Shown here: in pieces, positions 1-7,890 of the stretch
Layout: every line of letters starts with the position of its first letter
Position numbering within the stretch: position 1 is the stretch's first letter
Notes under the pieces: model-generated
What the model was told of the DNA's origin: nothing
Seen by the model: only the letters and a program-made list of their open reading frames with translations
The model's database searches: none
Translations under genes and position numbers: made by a program
DNA from: Oscillospiraceae bacterium
GTDB lineage: Bacteria; Bacillota; Clostridia; Oscillospirales; Ruminococcaceae
Direction: 5' to 3'
NCBI GenBank assembly: GCA_021769725.1
Contig: JAETSI010000017.1
Span: forward strand, 1-55,662
Length of the DNA stretch: 55,662 nucleotides

Positions 1-4
1 TTCA

Positions 5-472
5 TTACGCACCCCCTCCCAAAACCGCCGCTTCCAGAGCCGCAAGACGTTCTTCCACCGACGGCTTGTACGGTTCGTAGGTATCGTCGGTTATTTCTGA
101 ATAGCGGAGCATGGGGAAGAATGTCAGGTTATCAACGTTCGTACCATCGCCGATGCGGATGTAAATAAGCAGCCTGTTGTCGTCTGCATCGTCAGGAAGC
201 TTCACTAAAGTTCCCTCGCCGATATCCAATGCACTACCGATCGTTGTTATCGTATTGCTTTTGTAATATCTTGCGTCAAGACGGTAAGTGGGAGATGAGC
301 CTCCTTCCGGACATCCGGACAAAGCGTAAGATTTACTCTTTTCTATTCCCACCTGACCTATAGAAAGCGTTACTCCAGCTGTAGCGGCGCCGCTTACCGA
401 TACTGTGCCGTTTGTGTTCACCGTAAATGTGATGCCGTTCTGCGTCTTTGATACCGCCGTATTTTTCAACAA
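5..472 (-). CDS. Phage tail/baseplate-type structural protein, C-terminal part
   Basis: Reads as about 155 residues. The N-terminal half has the NLLKNTA...NGITFTVN...GTVSVSG pattern seen in carbohydrate-binding-like domains of Firmicutes prophage tail or baseplate proteins. The C-terminus (YEPYKPSVEERLAALEAAVLGG) is a short coiled coil typical of these proteins. The only start is TTG at 472. The frame continues open upstream (reading FNANADNL) to a stop near 533-535 without an ATG or GTG, so the usual long N-terminal part is missing. The stop codon overlaps an ATG at 5-3 on the same strand (TAATG), so another gene starts at the window edge, as in a compact phage operon. I read it as a truncated prophage gene at a prophage border. 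Exact phage role unknown. Confidence 0.6.
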   Translation of the reverse strand: MLKNTAVSKTQNGITFTVNTNGTVSVSGAATAGVTLSIGQVGIEKSKSYALSGCPEGGSSPTYRLDARYYKSNTITTIGSALDIGEGTLVKLPDDADDNRLLIYIRIGDGTNVDNLTFFPMLRYSEITDDTYEPYKPSVEERLAALEAAVLGGGA

Positions 473-606
473 ATTATCGGCATTCGCATTAAACTTGAAA
501 CGATTGGTAAATGCTATGTGAATAGTCTTTTTTTATTGCCTTTACAATGAATCATCACTTGATTCTATCCATTGCTAATCAAAAAATTCAGTTTGTCAAC
601 AGATCC

Positions 607-627
607 GACGGCGTCCCCACTTAAGTT
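607..627 (-). repeat. Fragment of the intergenic hairpin-element family
   Basis: On the minus strand this reads AACTTAAGTGGGGACGCCGTC, identical in style to the left end of the repeat family (compare 11844-11867 and 6474-6494). The rest of the element is absent. The fragment lies between the truncated phage gene and the next promoter, in an otherwise gene-free stretch (473-752). Confidence 0.6.
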
Positions 628-679
628 ATTGGAATTGAACGCTGTTCCCATATAAAAGTAAAAAAATCAACGTAACTTC

Positions 680-708
680 TTGACTATTTTAAAAATTCGG
701 GTTATAAT
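680..708 (+). promoter_or_regulatory. Sigma-A-type promoter for the NifX-like gene
   Basis: TTGACT at 680-685 and a perfect TATAAT at 703-708, separated by 17 bases. The start codon of the next gene is 45 bases downstream, with an AAAGGAAG ribosome site at 740-747. Confidence 0.75.
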
Positions 709-752
709 AGAACTATCAGAATTTTTTTGCTCACAGCAGAAAGGAAGAAAAA

Positions 753-1163
753 ATGAAAATTGCAGTAACTTACGAAAACGGAAACGTTTTTCAACACTTC
801 GGTCACACAGAGCAGTTCAAGGTCTATGAGACGGCTGACGGAAAAGTGACCGGCTCAGAAGTAATCGATACAAACGGAAGCGGACACGGAGCATTGGCAG
901 GACTGCTTTCCGGATTAAACATTGATACACTTATCTGCGGCGGAATCGGTGCAGGCGCTCAGACCGCACTTGCAGAAGCAGGAATCAAGCTGTACGGCGG
1001 CGTATCCGGAAGTGCAGACGATGCAGTAAACGCTTTGCTGGCAGGAACTCTTGCGTATAATCCTGATGTTCGATGCAGTCATCATGAGCATCACGGCGAG
1101 GGACATCACTGCGGTGAAAATAAGCATGGATGCGGCGGAAACGGCGGCAGCTGCCATGAGTGA
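753..1163 (+). CDS. NifX/NifB-family iron-molybdenum cofactor-binding-like protein with His/Cys-rich tail
   Basis: 136 residues. The first 105 or so match the dinitrogenase FeMo-cofactor fold (NifX/NifB/NafY group): an N-terminal strand MKIAVTYENGNVFQHFGH, then DTLICGGIGAGAQTALAEAGI and a GVSGSADDAVNALLAGTL end. The last 30 residues are a metal-binding-like tail rich in His, Cys and Gly (HHEHHGEGHHCGENKHGCGG). No nif genes are nearby, so nitrogen fixation is not implied; stand-alone members occur widely in anaerobes and are thought to bind metal clusters. It has its own strong promoter, and a rubrerythrin gene lies 169 bases downstream, which hints at a link to iron or redox stress. Start chosen from the AAAGGAAG site. 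Confidence 0.85.
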   Translation: MKIAVTYENGNVFQHFGHTEQFKVYETADGKVTGSEVIDTNGSGHGALAGLLSGLNIDTLICGGIGAGAQTALAEAGIKLYGGVSGSADDAVNALLAGTLAYNPDVRCSHHEHHGEGHHCGENKHGCGGNGGSCHE

Positions 1164-1332
1164 GAATGAGAATTGCTCTGATTATTCTTTTTAATTAAAC
1201 TGACGCACAATCTCTGTACGGCGTTGCCTTAAATAGTTTGGCACTGCATGGAAATAACTGTGCGGTGCTGAACTAAAAAAACACTGGATTTAATCAGTGC
1301 TTCCCTAAAAATCTAAAACGGAGGATATGAAT

Positions 1333-1869
1333 ATGAAATCATATAAAGGAACACAAACAGAAAAAAATCTTGAAGCCGCTTTTGCAGGCGAATCACAAGC
1401 ACGGAACAAGTATACATATTTTGCTTCTGTGGCTAAAAAAGAAGGTTATGAACAAATCGCCTCACTGTTTTTAAAAACTGCCGAAAACGAAAAAGAACAC
1501 GCTAAAATGTGGTTTAAAGAACTGAACGGCATCGGAGATACTTCTGCCAATCTCAAGGCAGCCGCTGAAGGCGAAAATTACGAATGGACGGACATGTATG
1601 AGAGCTTTGCAAAAACAGCGGAAGAAGAAGGCTTTCCGGAACTTGCAGAAAAATTCCGCATGGTTGCGCAGATCGAAAAGCATCACGAAGAACGCTACCG
1701 TGCTTTGCTGAAAAATGTTGAGACAGCCTCTGTATTTGAAAAAAGCGAAGTCAAAGTCTGGGAGTGCCGTAATTGCGGTCATATCATAGTCGGAACAAAA
1801 GCACCCGAAGTTTGTCCGGTTTGTGCTCATCCAAAGAGCTATTTTGAAATTCACGCTGAAAATTATTAA
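1333..1869 (+). CDS. rbr: Rubrerythrin
   Basis: 178 residues, normal size for the family. Cytoplasmic non-haem iron peroxidase that reduces hydrogen peroxide in anaerobes. The N-terminal four-helix ferritin-like domain carries the diiron Glu/His ligands ([40 protein letters not shown]). The C-terminal rubredoxin-like domain has CRNCG and CPVCAHP for the Fe(Cys)4 site. An ATG at 1327 is in frame but only 2 bases from the GGAGG ribosome site (1320-1324); the ATG at 1333 is 8 bases away and gives the usual [13 protein letters not shown] start. The 164 bases upstream contain short weak inverted repeats but no promoter I trust, so read-through from the NifX-like gene is possible. Confidence 0.95.
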   Translation: MKSYKGTQTEKNLEAAFAGESQARNKYTYFASVAKKEGYEQIASLFLKTAENEKEHAKMWFKELNGIGDTSANLKAAAEGENYEWTDMYESFAKTAEEEGFPELAEKFRMVAQIEKHHEERYRALLKNVETASVFEKSEVKVWECRNCGHIIVGTKAPEVCPVCAHPKSYFEIHAENY

Positions 1870-1892
1870 GGTAATCCCCGACCAGCCTGTTG

Positions 1893-1931
1893 AAAAGATC
1901 CTGGAGAGCATTTAGCCCTACAGGATCTTTT
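1893..1931. terminator. Rho-independent terminator after rubrerythrin
   Basis: AAAAGATCCTG (1893-1903) pairs perfectly with CAGGATCTTTT (1921-1931), loop 17 bases. It is followed by more T-rich sequence and could work on both strands. Confidence 0.8.
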
Positions 1932-2024
1932 CTTATAATTCTTTGATTGCCGATTTTCTCATAATTTACACACTTTAACAAAAAGTCAATTTATTTCAAT
2001 AAATATCAAGACAAAATAGTATGT

Positions 2025-2067
2025 TATACTAAACGCTATTGCAAATTGCGCAATAGCGTTTAGTATA
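2025..2067. repeat. Perfect 18-bp inverted repeat
   Basis: TATACTAAACGCTATTGC at 2025-2042 is the exact reverse complement of 2050-2067, with a 7-base loop. No T-run follows on either strand, so it is not an ordinary terminator. It sits about 90 bases upstream of the promoter of the HD-GYP gene in an AT-rich gap and is unrelated in sequence to the other repeats in the window. Confidence 0.8.
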
Positions 2068-2157
2068 AATATTGTCTAATTTATACAAACTTCATATAAA
2101 ACATAATAAATATCGCAAAAAAAAGATTATTCCGACAAAAAATTAATTGACAATCTC

Positions 2158-2186
2158 TTGACATTTATGCGTTATTATGATATAAT
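2158..2186 (+). promoter_or_regulatory. Promoter for the HD-GYP/HPt operon
   Basis: Consensus TTGACA at 2158-2163, 17-base spacer, TATAAT at 2181-2186 with an upstream TG (ATGATATAAT, extended -10). The leader to the start codon is about 100 bases. Together with the terminator and the 18-bp inverted repeat, this accounts for the 1870-2292 gap; no further gene is seen there. Confidence 0.75.
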
Positions 2187-2292
2187 AACAAAAAATATGC
2201 ACTGATATACCAAAATACGCTATAATATATTATTTATACTTGAAACTGATAAAAAACAGTGTGCGGGTATACATGGGAGATGATATTTAATA

Positions 2293-3834
2293 ATGGGCTT
2301 GAAAGCAAATGACGGCAAAATACTTATCGTTGATGATTCGGAAATGAACCGTGCTATACTTTCAGAAATGATCGGCGATAAATATAATTTTATTGAAGCC
2401 GAAAACGGAGCCGAGGCAGTAGCCATACTTCAGCACAGAAACGCTGAAATTTCTCTTGTTCTCCTTGACATTGTAATGCCGGTCATGAACGGCTACGATG
2501 TTCTTGAAATCATGCACAGCCGCCGATGGATAGACGATATTCCTGTTATAATGATTTCCGAGGAGAGCACTCCCTCAAATATTGAACGTGCTTACGATAT
2601 GGGCGCTATGGATTTTATTGCACGTCCTTTCGATAAAAGCGTCGTTCTCCGACGTGTTGTCAATACATTCATGATCTATGAAAAGCAGAAAAAACTTACG
2701 GAACTTGCTGTCAGCCAGATCTATGAAAAAGAAAGAAACAGCAACCTTATGATAAATATTCTCAGTCATATTGTTGAATTCCGCAACGGCGAAAGCGGAC
2801 TTCATGTCCTGCACGTCCAGAACCTTACAGAAATACTTCTTAAAACTCTGGTCAAAACAACGGACAAATATAAACTTTCACCATCCGAAATCGCTATGAT
2901 AAGTCATGCTTCCGCTCTGCATGATATAGGCAAGATCACAATTCCGGACGAGATCCTCAACAAACCCGGACGTCTTACCGATGAGGAATTTGCCGTTATG
3001 AAAACGCATTCCATGGCAGGCGCGGATATGCTTGCACAGCTTACATTTTTTGCAGACGAACCTCTGCTTAAAACGGCATATGAGATCTGCCGCTGGCATC
3101 ACGAGCGATTCGACGGACGGGGATATCCCGACGGAATAAGTGGCGACGATATACCGATATCAGCACAGATAGTAGCTCTTGCCGATGTTTATGATGCTCT
3201 CACCAGCGACCGTGTATACAAAAAGGCTTTCTCTCACGAAACGGCAATTGGCATGATACGTGAAGGAAAATGCGGCAGTTTCAATCCCCTGCTGCTGGAA
3301 TGCCTTTCCGCTGCCGCCGACAGAATCCGTGATATAGCAAACAGTACTGCACAATACAAGCTGCATGACTGCATCGACGATATTTCCGGAGAAGTTTTCA
3401 GCCGCACCGAACTTACATCCGCAAAACGCACTTTCGATCTGCTCAGCTATGAAAAAACCGTAAACAAATTCTTTATGAACCTCTCAAAGGAATTTCTGTT
3501 TGAATATACTATCACTCCGTCGGTTCTTGTTCTCACACCTGCCGGAGCACGTATTCTCGGAACAGAACAGATAATAGTAAATCCATTTACCGATGACAGT
3601 CCGCTTCATCCGATATTTTGTGAAGAAATTCACAGACGGGTTTCCGAAAAGGCACGGAATTCTTCTCCTGAAAATCCTGAATTTGAATTTGAATGCGACA
3701 CATTTATCGGCGGACAGCCCAGGCATATTAAACTTATATGCAGTTCTACCTGGATAATTGATGAACCGCCGGTATATACCGGAGTCATCGGAAAAATGAC
3801 TTTTGACAATAAACAGACTACAGGAAAGGAATAA
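2293..3834 (+). CDS. Response regulator with HD-GYP cyclic-di-GMP phosphodiesterase domain
   Basis: 513 residues. Residues 8-125 form a receiver domain with the acidic pair D14-D15, phospho-acceptor D59 (LVLLDIVMP) and conserved K115 in RPFDKS. Residues 150-340 form an HD-GYP domain with HALHDIGK-type HD (H210-D211) and HHERFDGRGYPDG (269-281), the full signature of c-di-GMP hydrolases. Residues 360-513 form an additional region I do not recognise; it includes a PAS-like stretch (FEYTITPSVLVLTPAGARILG). Signalling output is therefore probably c-di-GMP breakdown controlled by phosphorylation. The HPt gene follows 4 bases later, but no histidine kinase is nearby, so the phosphodonor must be encoded elsewhere. 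The start has GGGAGATG upstream at a slightly long spacing. Confidence 0.93.
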   Translation: MGLKANDGKILIVDDSEMNRAILSEMIGDKYNFIEAENGAEAVAILQHRNAEISLVLLDIVMPVMNGYDVLEIMHSRRWIDDIPVIMISEESTPSNIERAYDMGAMDFIARPFDKSVVLRRVVNTFMIYEKQKKLTELAVSQIYEKERNSNLMINILSHIVEFRNGESGLHVLHVQNLTEILLKTLVKTTDKYKLSPSEIAMISHASALHDIGKITIPDEILNKPGRLTDEEFAVMKTHSMAGADMLAQLTFFADEPLLKTAYEICRWHHERFDGRGYPDGISGDDIPISAQIVALADVYDALTSDRVYKKAFSHETAIGMIREGKCGSFNPLLLECLSAAADRIRDIANSTAQYKLHDCIDDISGEVFSRTELTSAKRTFDLLSYEKTVNKFFMNLSKEFLFEYTITPSVLVLTPAGARILGTEQIIVNPFTDDSPLHPIFCEEIHRRVSEKARNSSPENPEFEFECDTFIGGQPRHIKLICSSTWIIDEPPVYTGVIGKMTFDNKQTTGKE

Positions 3835-3838
3835 AAAT

Positions 3839-4189
3839 ATGAATCTTATAGAATGCTACAACGCCCTCGGAGGAAACTACGAGGATGTTCTCAGACGTCT
3901 TACAAGTGAACGGCTCGTAAAAAAATTTGCTGTAAGGTTTCTGGACGACAAGAGCTACGAACTTCTTGAAACTTCCCTCAGAGAAAATAATATTGATGAA
4001 GCTTTCAGAGCCGCTCATACTATTAAGGGAGTCTGCGCCAACCTGGGATTTGACAAACTTCTGCATTCTTCTTCTGATATGACTGAAGCTCTGCGTGAAG
4101 GTAATATTGATATGGCAAACGAACTCTTCCAGACTGTTACCGAAGATTATCTGCTCACTATCAATTCAATAAGGGCTCTTGACGATTAA
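3839..4189 (+). CDS. Histidine phosphotransfer (HPt) domain protein
   Basis: 116 residues, a stand-alone four-helix HPt module. The phosphorylatable His is H60 in the motif AAHTIKGVCANLGF, with the usual following helix ELFQTVTEDY. It probably relays phosphoryl groups to or from the receiver domain of the gene 4 bases upstream. The ATG at 3839 has AGGAAAGGA about 6 bases upstream. An in-frame ATG at 3803 lies inside the upstream gene and has no ribosome site, so I reject it. Ends just before a strong terminator and a degraded repeat. Confidence 0.9.
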   Translation: MNLIECYNALGGNYEDVLRRLTSERLVKKFAVRFLDDKSYELLETSLRENNIDEAFRAAHTIKGVCANLGFDKLLHSSSDMTEALREGNIDMANELFQTVTEDYLLTINSIRALDD

Positions 4190-4194
4190 AAGCT

Positions 4195-4270
4195 TCACAG
4201 CTTATGCGGGGGACTCTGTCTCCCATCCCCTTTGGAATCCCGATATTTATCCCCTAAAGCCTGTTTAACC
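4195..4270 (+). repeat. Degenerate copy of the intergenic hairpin-element family
   Basis: The segment starts GCTTATGCGGGGGACTCTG, then CCCCTTTGGAATCCCGATAT, then a remnant ending CCCCTAAAG. This matches the left end and second palindrome of the repeat family, but the apical hairpin and right end are missing. Confidence 0.6.
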
Positions 4271-4285
4271 TTTAGAATATTCTGT

Positions 4286-4322
4286 ACAGCGCCGCACATA
4301 ATATAATTGTGCGGCGCTGTTT
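4286..4322. terminator. Strong hairpin terminator after the HPt gene
   Basis: ACAGCGCCGCACA (4286-4298) and TGTGCGGCGCTGT (4308-4320) form a perfect 13-bp stem with a 9-base loop, followed by TTT. The T-run is short but the stem is very GC-rich. Confidence 0.75.
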
Positions 4323-4374
4323 TGCCGATGGTATTTTTTCTGCAAAATATAACATAAATTTCTTTTTTCAGGTA

Positions 4375-4403
4375 TAGACAAAATGAACAAATTATGATAT
4401 AAT
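4375..4403 (+). promoter_or_regulatory. Promoter for the Nudix/GH3-like operon
   Basis: TAGACA (4375-4380), 17-base spacer and TATAAT (4398-4403) with extended -10 TGA. The block TATAGACAAAATGAA, 7 other bases, TGATATAATAAT recurs exactly in front of the GNAT gene near 54939-54972. Confidence 0.7.
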
Positions 4404-4490
4404 AATTGTGAATCTAATTTATCACTGTACCTGATACTAATCCCAGATCTTTTCATGGATTAGTATGAAAGCTGCAAGAAAGGAAAATTT

Positions 4491-4904
4491 ATGCTACATG
4501 AGAAATCATGCGGTGCTATAGTATACCGTAAATTCCATGGGAATACCGAAATACTTCTGATAAAGCACATAAACAGCGGACACTGGTCTTTCCCCAAAGG
4601 TCACGTTGAAAAAGGCGAAACAGAAACAGAAACGGCTCAGCGTGAAATAATGGAAGAGACATCTATAGATGTTATAATCGACCCGACTTTCCGGGAAACC
4701 GTTACATATTCACCCAAAAAAGATACTGTGAAAGTTGTCGTGTATTTTCTGGCAAAGGCAAAGAATGTTGACTTTACCCCTCAGGAGGACGAAATTGCCG
4801 AGATCCGATGGGTGGATATATCATATGCGTCAAATATTCTTTCATACGAAAACGATAAGACAATTGTTGCAAAAGCTAAAAGCGCCATCAAGGAATCGCA
4901 TTAG
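4491..4904 (+). CDS. Nudix hydrolase, Ap4A hydrolase-like
   Basis: 137 residues, single Nudix domain. The Nudix box starts at G in KGHVEKGETETETAQREIM and continues EETSID, matching G-x5-E-x7-REUxEE; the last conserved Gly of the box is Ser. The N-terminus MLHEKSCGAIVYRK and SGHWSFPKGH resemble the bis(5'-nucleosyl)-tetraphosphatase (asymmetrical) subgroup, so hydrolysis of diadenosine polyphosphates or other nucleoside diphosphate derivatives is likely. Starts 9 bases after GAAAGGAAA. The GH3-like lipoprotein follows after 18 bases, so the two are probably co-transcribed from the promoter at 4375. Confidence 0.9.
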   Translation: MLHEKSCGAIVYRKFHGNTEILLIKHINSGHWSFPKGHVEKGETETETAQREIMEETSIDVIIDPTFRETVTYSPKKDTVKVVVYFLAKAKNVDFTPQEDEIAEIRWVDISYASNILSYENDKTIVAKAKSAIKESH

Positions 4905-4922
4905 CAGAAAAAGGAGTTTATT

Positions 4923-6446
4923 ATGGCTTTTTTCAAAAAATTTATACTTACTCTGGCAAGCTGCTGTCTCGTTCTTTGCAGCTGCGGAAGAACAGATAAC
5001 GACTCAGATGCCCCCGACGGCATTATTGATATAGAAGTCACAACAGAACCGGAAAGCGATACTTCCGACAACAGCGAAGATATTGTGACTACAACAAAAT
5101 CAGTTATTGACACGGAATTTGTGTGGACTACCACCACCGTAAAAACAGCCAAGCCGTATCATGCCGGAGCTAACAACAATTATATTCCAAGACAAACTAC
5201 AGCTTCATCAAAAACATCGGGAAAAAGAACCACTACCGCAAAACGTTCCGTTGTTACCGGTAAGAATCCCGGAAAAAATCCGGCAGTAACTACCAATGCA
5301 AATCAGCATTTTCCCGGCTCTGGAACTGGAGCGGCAGTAACAGCAGCAACAACTGCTGTTACAACCGTCAGGAGAACAACTCCGCCTGTAACAACTTCAA
5401 CAACTACAAAATCGCCGCAGATCGCACTCCTTGACGATATGACCCTTGAAGAAAAGGTCTGTCAGATGTTCATTGTATCTCCGGAACAACTCACGGGCAA
5501 AAGCAGATATTCCACTGAAGCAGATAAAGATCTGAAAAACGGTCTTGAAAAATACCACGTGGGGGGAATCATCTTCTCAGAGGGAAATCTTGAATCAAAA
5601 AATCAGATAACAGCCATGATTCGTAATTTGCAGACAGCGTCAAAAAGTTCTTCCGGTACGGGAATATTTACCGTAATACAGGAAGAAGGCGGAGACATCG
5701 CCCCTGCCGCAAACAAACTTGGAATTAAAAATCCCGGATCGATGACGTCAATCGGTGAAAAGAACGACGAAAAAGCAGCTTACAATGCCGGAAATGAACT
5801 TGGCTCGGAACTGAAAAATCTTGGCTTCAACGTAGATCTTGCACCGATAGCCGACCTGGGAACAAACAGCAAAAACGGTCTTGGCAGCAGAGTATTCGGC
5901 AGCGATGCTGAAAAAACTGCCAGAATGATCTCCAATATTGTAAAGGGCTTTTCCGATTCCGGTATTGCCTCTGCCCTCTCTCATTTCCCCGGCGAAGGCG
6001 CATATGACGGCAGATCAGCTCTCATAAAACGCAGTCTCAGCCAACTCAGAAAAGAGGAATTCCTGCCGTTCAGCAGTGGTATCAATGCCGGTGCAGACTT
6101 TGTTCTGGTAAGTCACCATATTGTTTCAGGTATCGGAGACAATCTTCCGTGCGATCTTTCATATACCGCCATTACCGGAATTCTCAGAAACGAACTCGGA
6201 TTTGACGGCATTGTCATAACTGATTCGCACAAAGCTTCTGCCATAACCAAAAAATATTCATCCGGTGAAGCTGCCGTTATGGCTGTAAATGCTGGAGCAG
6301 ATATTATCCTTCTTCCGGACGATCTGCCGTCGGCGGTAAAAGCTGTATGTGAAGCAGTGGAAAACGGAGAGATACGTGAATCCAGAATAAACGAAAGCGT
6401 TACAAGAATCCTCAATCTCAAAGCAGAATTGGGACTTATAAAATAA
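4923..6446 (+). CDS. GH3 (NagZ-like) domain lipoprotein, catalytic dyad lost
   Basis: 507 residues. Signal peptide with lipobox-like LCSC (lipidated Cys21), then a 145-residue Thr/Ser-rich linker, then a glycoside hydrolase family 3 N-terminal barrel from about residue 168 (LLDDMTLEEKVCQMFIVSPEQL). The nucleophile Asp is kept (D434 in GIVITDSHKAS). In beta-N-acetylglucosaminidases of this family the motif is KHFPGHG followed by D-x-H. Here it is SHFPGEG, and the D-x-H position reads RSA (364-366), so both dyad residues are missing. It is probably attached to the outer face of the membrane and may bind rather than cleave wall sugars. A paralogue lies at 43428-44765. Co-transcribed with the Nudix gene (AAAAGGAG site). 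Confidence 0.88.
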   Translation: MAFFKKFILTLASCCLVLCSCGRTDNDSDAPDGIIDIEVTTEPESDTSDNSEDIVTTTKSVIDTEFVWTTTTVKTAKPYHAGANNNYIPRQTTASSKTSGKRTTTAKRSVVTGKNPGKNPAVTTNANQHFPGSGTGAAVTAATTAVTTVRRTTPPVTTSTTTKSPQIALLDDMTLEEKVCQMFIVSPEQLTGKSRYSTEADKDLKNGLEKYHVGGIIFSEGNLESKNQITAMIRNLQTASKSSSGTGIFTVIQEEGGDIAPAANKLGIKNPGSMTSIGEKNDEKAAYNAGNELGSELKNLGFNVDLAPIADLGTNSKNGLGSRVFGSDAEKTARMISNIVKGFSDSGIASALSHFPGEGAYDGRSALIKRSLSQLRKEEFLPFSSGINAGADFVLVSHHIVSGIGDNLPCDLSYTAITGILRNELGFDGIVITDSHKASAITKKYSSGEAAVMAVNAGADIILLPDDLPSAVKAVCEAVENGEIRESRINESVTRILNLKAELGLIK

Positions 6447-6465
6447 AAAGGGCGGGTACTGACTA

Positions 6466-6655
6466 ATATCATTAATTTAAGTGGGGACGCCGTCCCCACA
6501 CCCCTGCCAAAGGGGAGTACATCCCCTTTGGAATCCCGGTATTAATTGTTCTTATTACCCCTTTGGGGCAATAAGAACAATTAGGGCAGAATGCCCATAG
6601 AGAAAATCTCCTTTAACAAGAGTGTAAAGAACAGGGTACTTTAAATTAATGATAT
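6466..6655 (+). repeat. Intergenic hairpin element, copy A
   Basis: Terminal inverted repeat ATATCATTAATTTAA (6466-6480) / TTAAATTAATGATAT (6641-6655). Palindrome P1 at 6481-6499 (GTGGGGACGCCGTCCCCAC). Palindrome P2 CCAAAGGGGA / TCCCCTTTGG at about 6507-6531. Apical hairpin P3 at 6543-6583 (19-base arms, one mismatch, loop TTT). The right arm keeps the family segment CCCATAGAGAAAATCTCC. It fills the gap between the GH3-like gene and the DUF3810 gene. Confidence 0.85.
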
Positions 6656-6697
6656 CTGAAAGGCTCCCCTTTATCTATTCTACAGGCGGTGAATTCG

Positions 6698-7804
6698 ATG
6701 TTGAAGCTAAAAAAGCGATACATAATACCCATATCAATCATAATACTAATGGTTGTCATACATATCACAGCACGATTCAGCACCGGATTTGCTGATTTTT
6801 ATGTAATGAAAATATTTCCGGTGATAACAAATACTTTCTCATTTATAAGCGGTCTGTTTCCCTTTTCACTTGGGGAGATCATGATAATAGCCGGGTTGTT
6901 GGCAGTAATAATCGGAATACCGCTTACCGTCATTTTACTGATCGTCAGGAAGAATTCAAGAAAGAAAACAGCAGGGATATTTCTTACATCCGCACTGTGG
7001 ATAATTACTTTTATCGCCGTGACCGAAAACATGAACTGCTTTATCATGTATCAGTGCACACCGTTTTCAGAGCGATATCTTAATTCAAAGGAGCACACAC
7101 GGGATGAATTGATTTCCCTTTACTCGGCTCTTATAGATAAAACAAACGAACTTTCTCTGGAAGTTCCACGGGACAAGGATAATCGTTTCTATATAACTGC
7201 CGATATAGATTCCGAAGCAAAAAAGGCAATGAAAAAAGCTTCCGAAAAATATCCGCAGCTGTCAGGATATTATCCTGATGCAAAACCGATCATGTTTTCG
7301 TACTTCATGAGTCAGTCAAATCTGTCGGGAATTTATTTTCCGTTTTCACTGGAATCAAACTACAACGACGACATGGTAAAAACTAATCTGCCAGGAACTA
7401 TCTGCCATGAATATGCTCATTTAAAGGGAGTTATCCAGGAGGACGAGGCGAATTTCATTTCATTTATAGCTACAATCGGCAGCGATAACAAGGAATTCCA
7501 GTACTGCGGATACCTTGAGGCTCTTGAATATGTTCATAATCAGATCTATGAAACAAAAATAACCGAGGCTTACAGTCTTACCGATAATATTTCCGACGAA
7601 GTCAGCCGTGACTGGTTTCGGTTCATGCCCGATGACTACTGGGAGAAGAATAAAAAAAAGGAGATAATCCCCACAAAAACTGTCAGCACTGTTTCAGAAT
7701 CTGCCATTGATACAAACATAAAAATAAACGGACGTGAAGAGGGAATCGACACCTATTCACACATGGTAGATCTGCTGCTGGATTACTATTTTCCTGACAA
7801 ATAA
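6698..7804 (+). CDS. DUF3810-family membrane protein with zinc-protease motif
   Basis: 368 residues. Three membrane segments at about 9-26, 58-83 and 94-115, then a large domain with HEYAH (237-241), the HExxH signature of gluzincin-type zinc proteases, and EDEANF about 10 residues later that could supply the third ligand. DUF3810 proteins have this layout; their substrate is not known to me. An in-frame GTG at 6689 overlaps the ribosome site AGGCGG (6684-6689), so the ATG at 6698, 8 bases after it, is the better start. It stands alone between repeat copy A and a perfect terminator hairpin. Confidence 0.85.
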   Translation: MLKLKKRYIIPISIIILMVVIHITARFSTGFADFYVMKIFPVITNTFSFISGLFPFSLGEIMIIAGLLAVIIGIPLTVILLIVRKNSRKKTAGIFLTSALWIITFIAVTENMNCFIMYQCTPFSERYLNSKEHTRDELISLYSALIDKTNELSLEVPRDKDNRFYITADIDSEAKKAMKKASEKYPQLSGYYPDAKPIMFSYFMSQSNLSGIYFPFSLESNYNDDMVKTNLPGTICHEYAHLKGVIQEDEANFISFIATIGSDNKEFQYCGYLEALEYVHNQIYETKITEAYSLTDNISDEVSRDWFRFMPDDYWEKNKKKEIIPTKTVSTVSESAIDTNIKINGREEGIDTYSHMVDLLLDYYFPDK

Positions 7805-7843
7805 CGAAAATGACCGCCCCGATGAAGAGAGCGGTCATTTTCG
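7805..7843. terminator. Bidirectional terminator between convergent genes
   Basis: CGAAAATGACCGC (7805-7817) and GCGGTCATTTTCG (7831-7843) form a perfect 13-bp stem with A-rich and T-rich flanks. It separates the DUF3810 gene from the convergent dockerin/CAP gene. Confidence 0.85.
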
Positions 7844-7890
7844 TTTATAGAGAGATATTATGAATAGTAACTTTCGTTTATAATGAATTC

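Noticed and set aside
753..1163. NifX-like gene as evidence of nitrogen fixation
   Set aside because: No nitrogenase or nif assembly genes in the window; stand-alone homologues are common in non-fixing anaerobes.
1200..1300. Small inverted repeats before rubrerythrin as an operator or terminator
   Set aside because: Stems of 5 bp or with several mismatches and no T-run; below what chance would give.
6466..6655. Repeat element as an insertion sequence or CRISPR
   Set aside because: No transposase is encoded inside or near it, copies are single and spaced kilobases apart, and there are no regular spacers.
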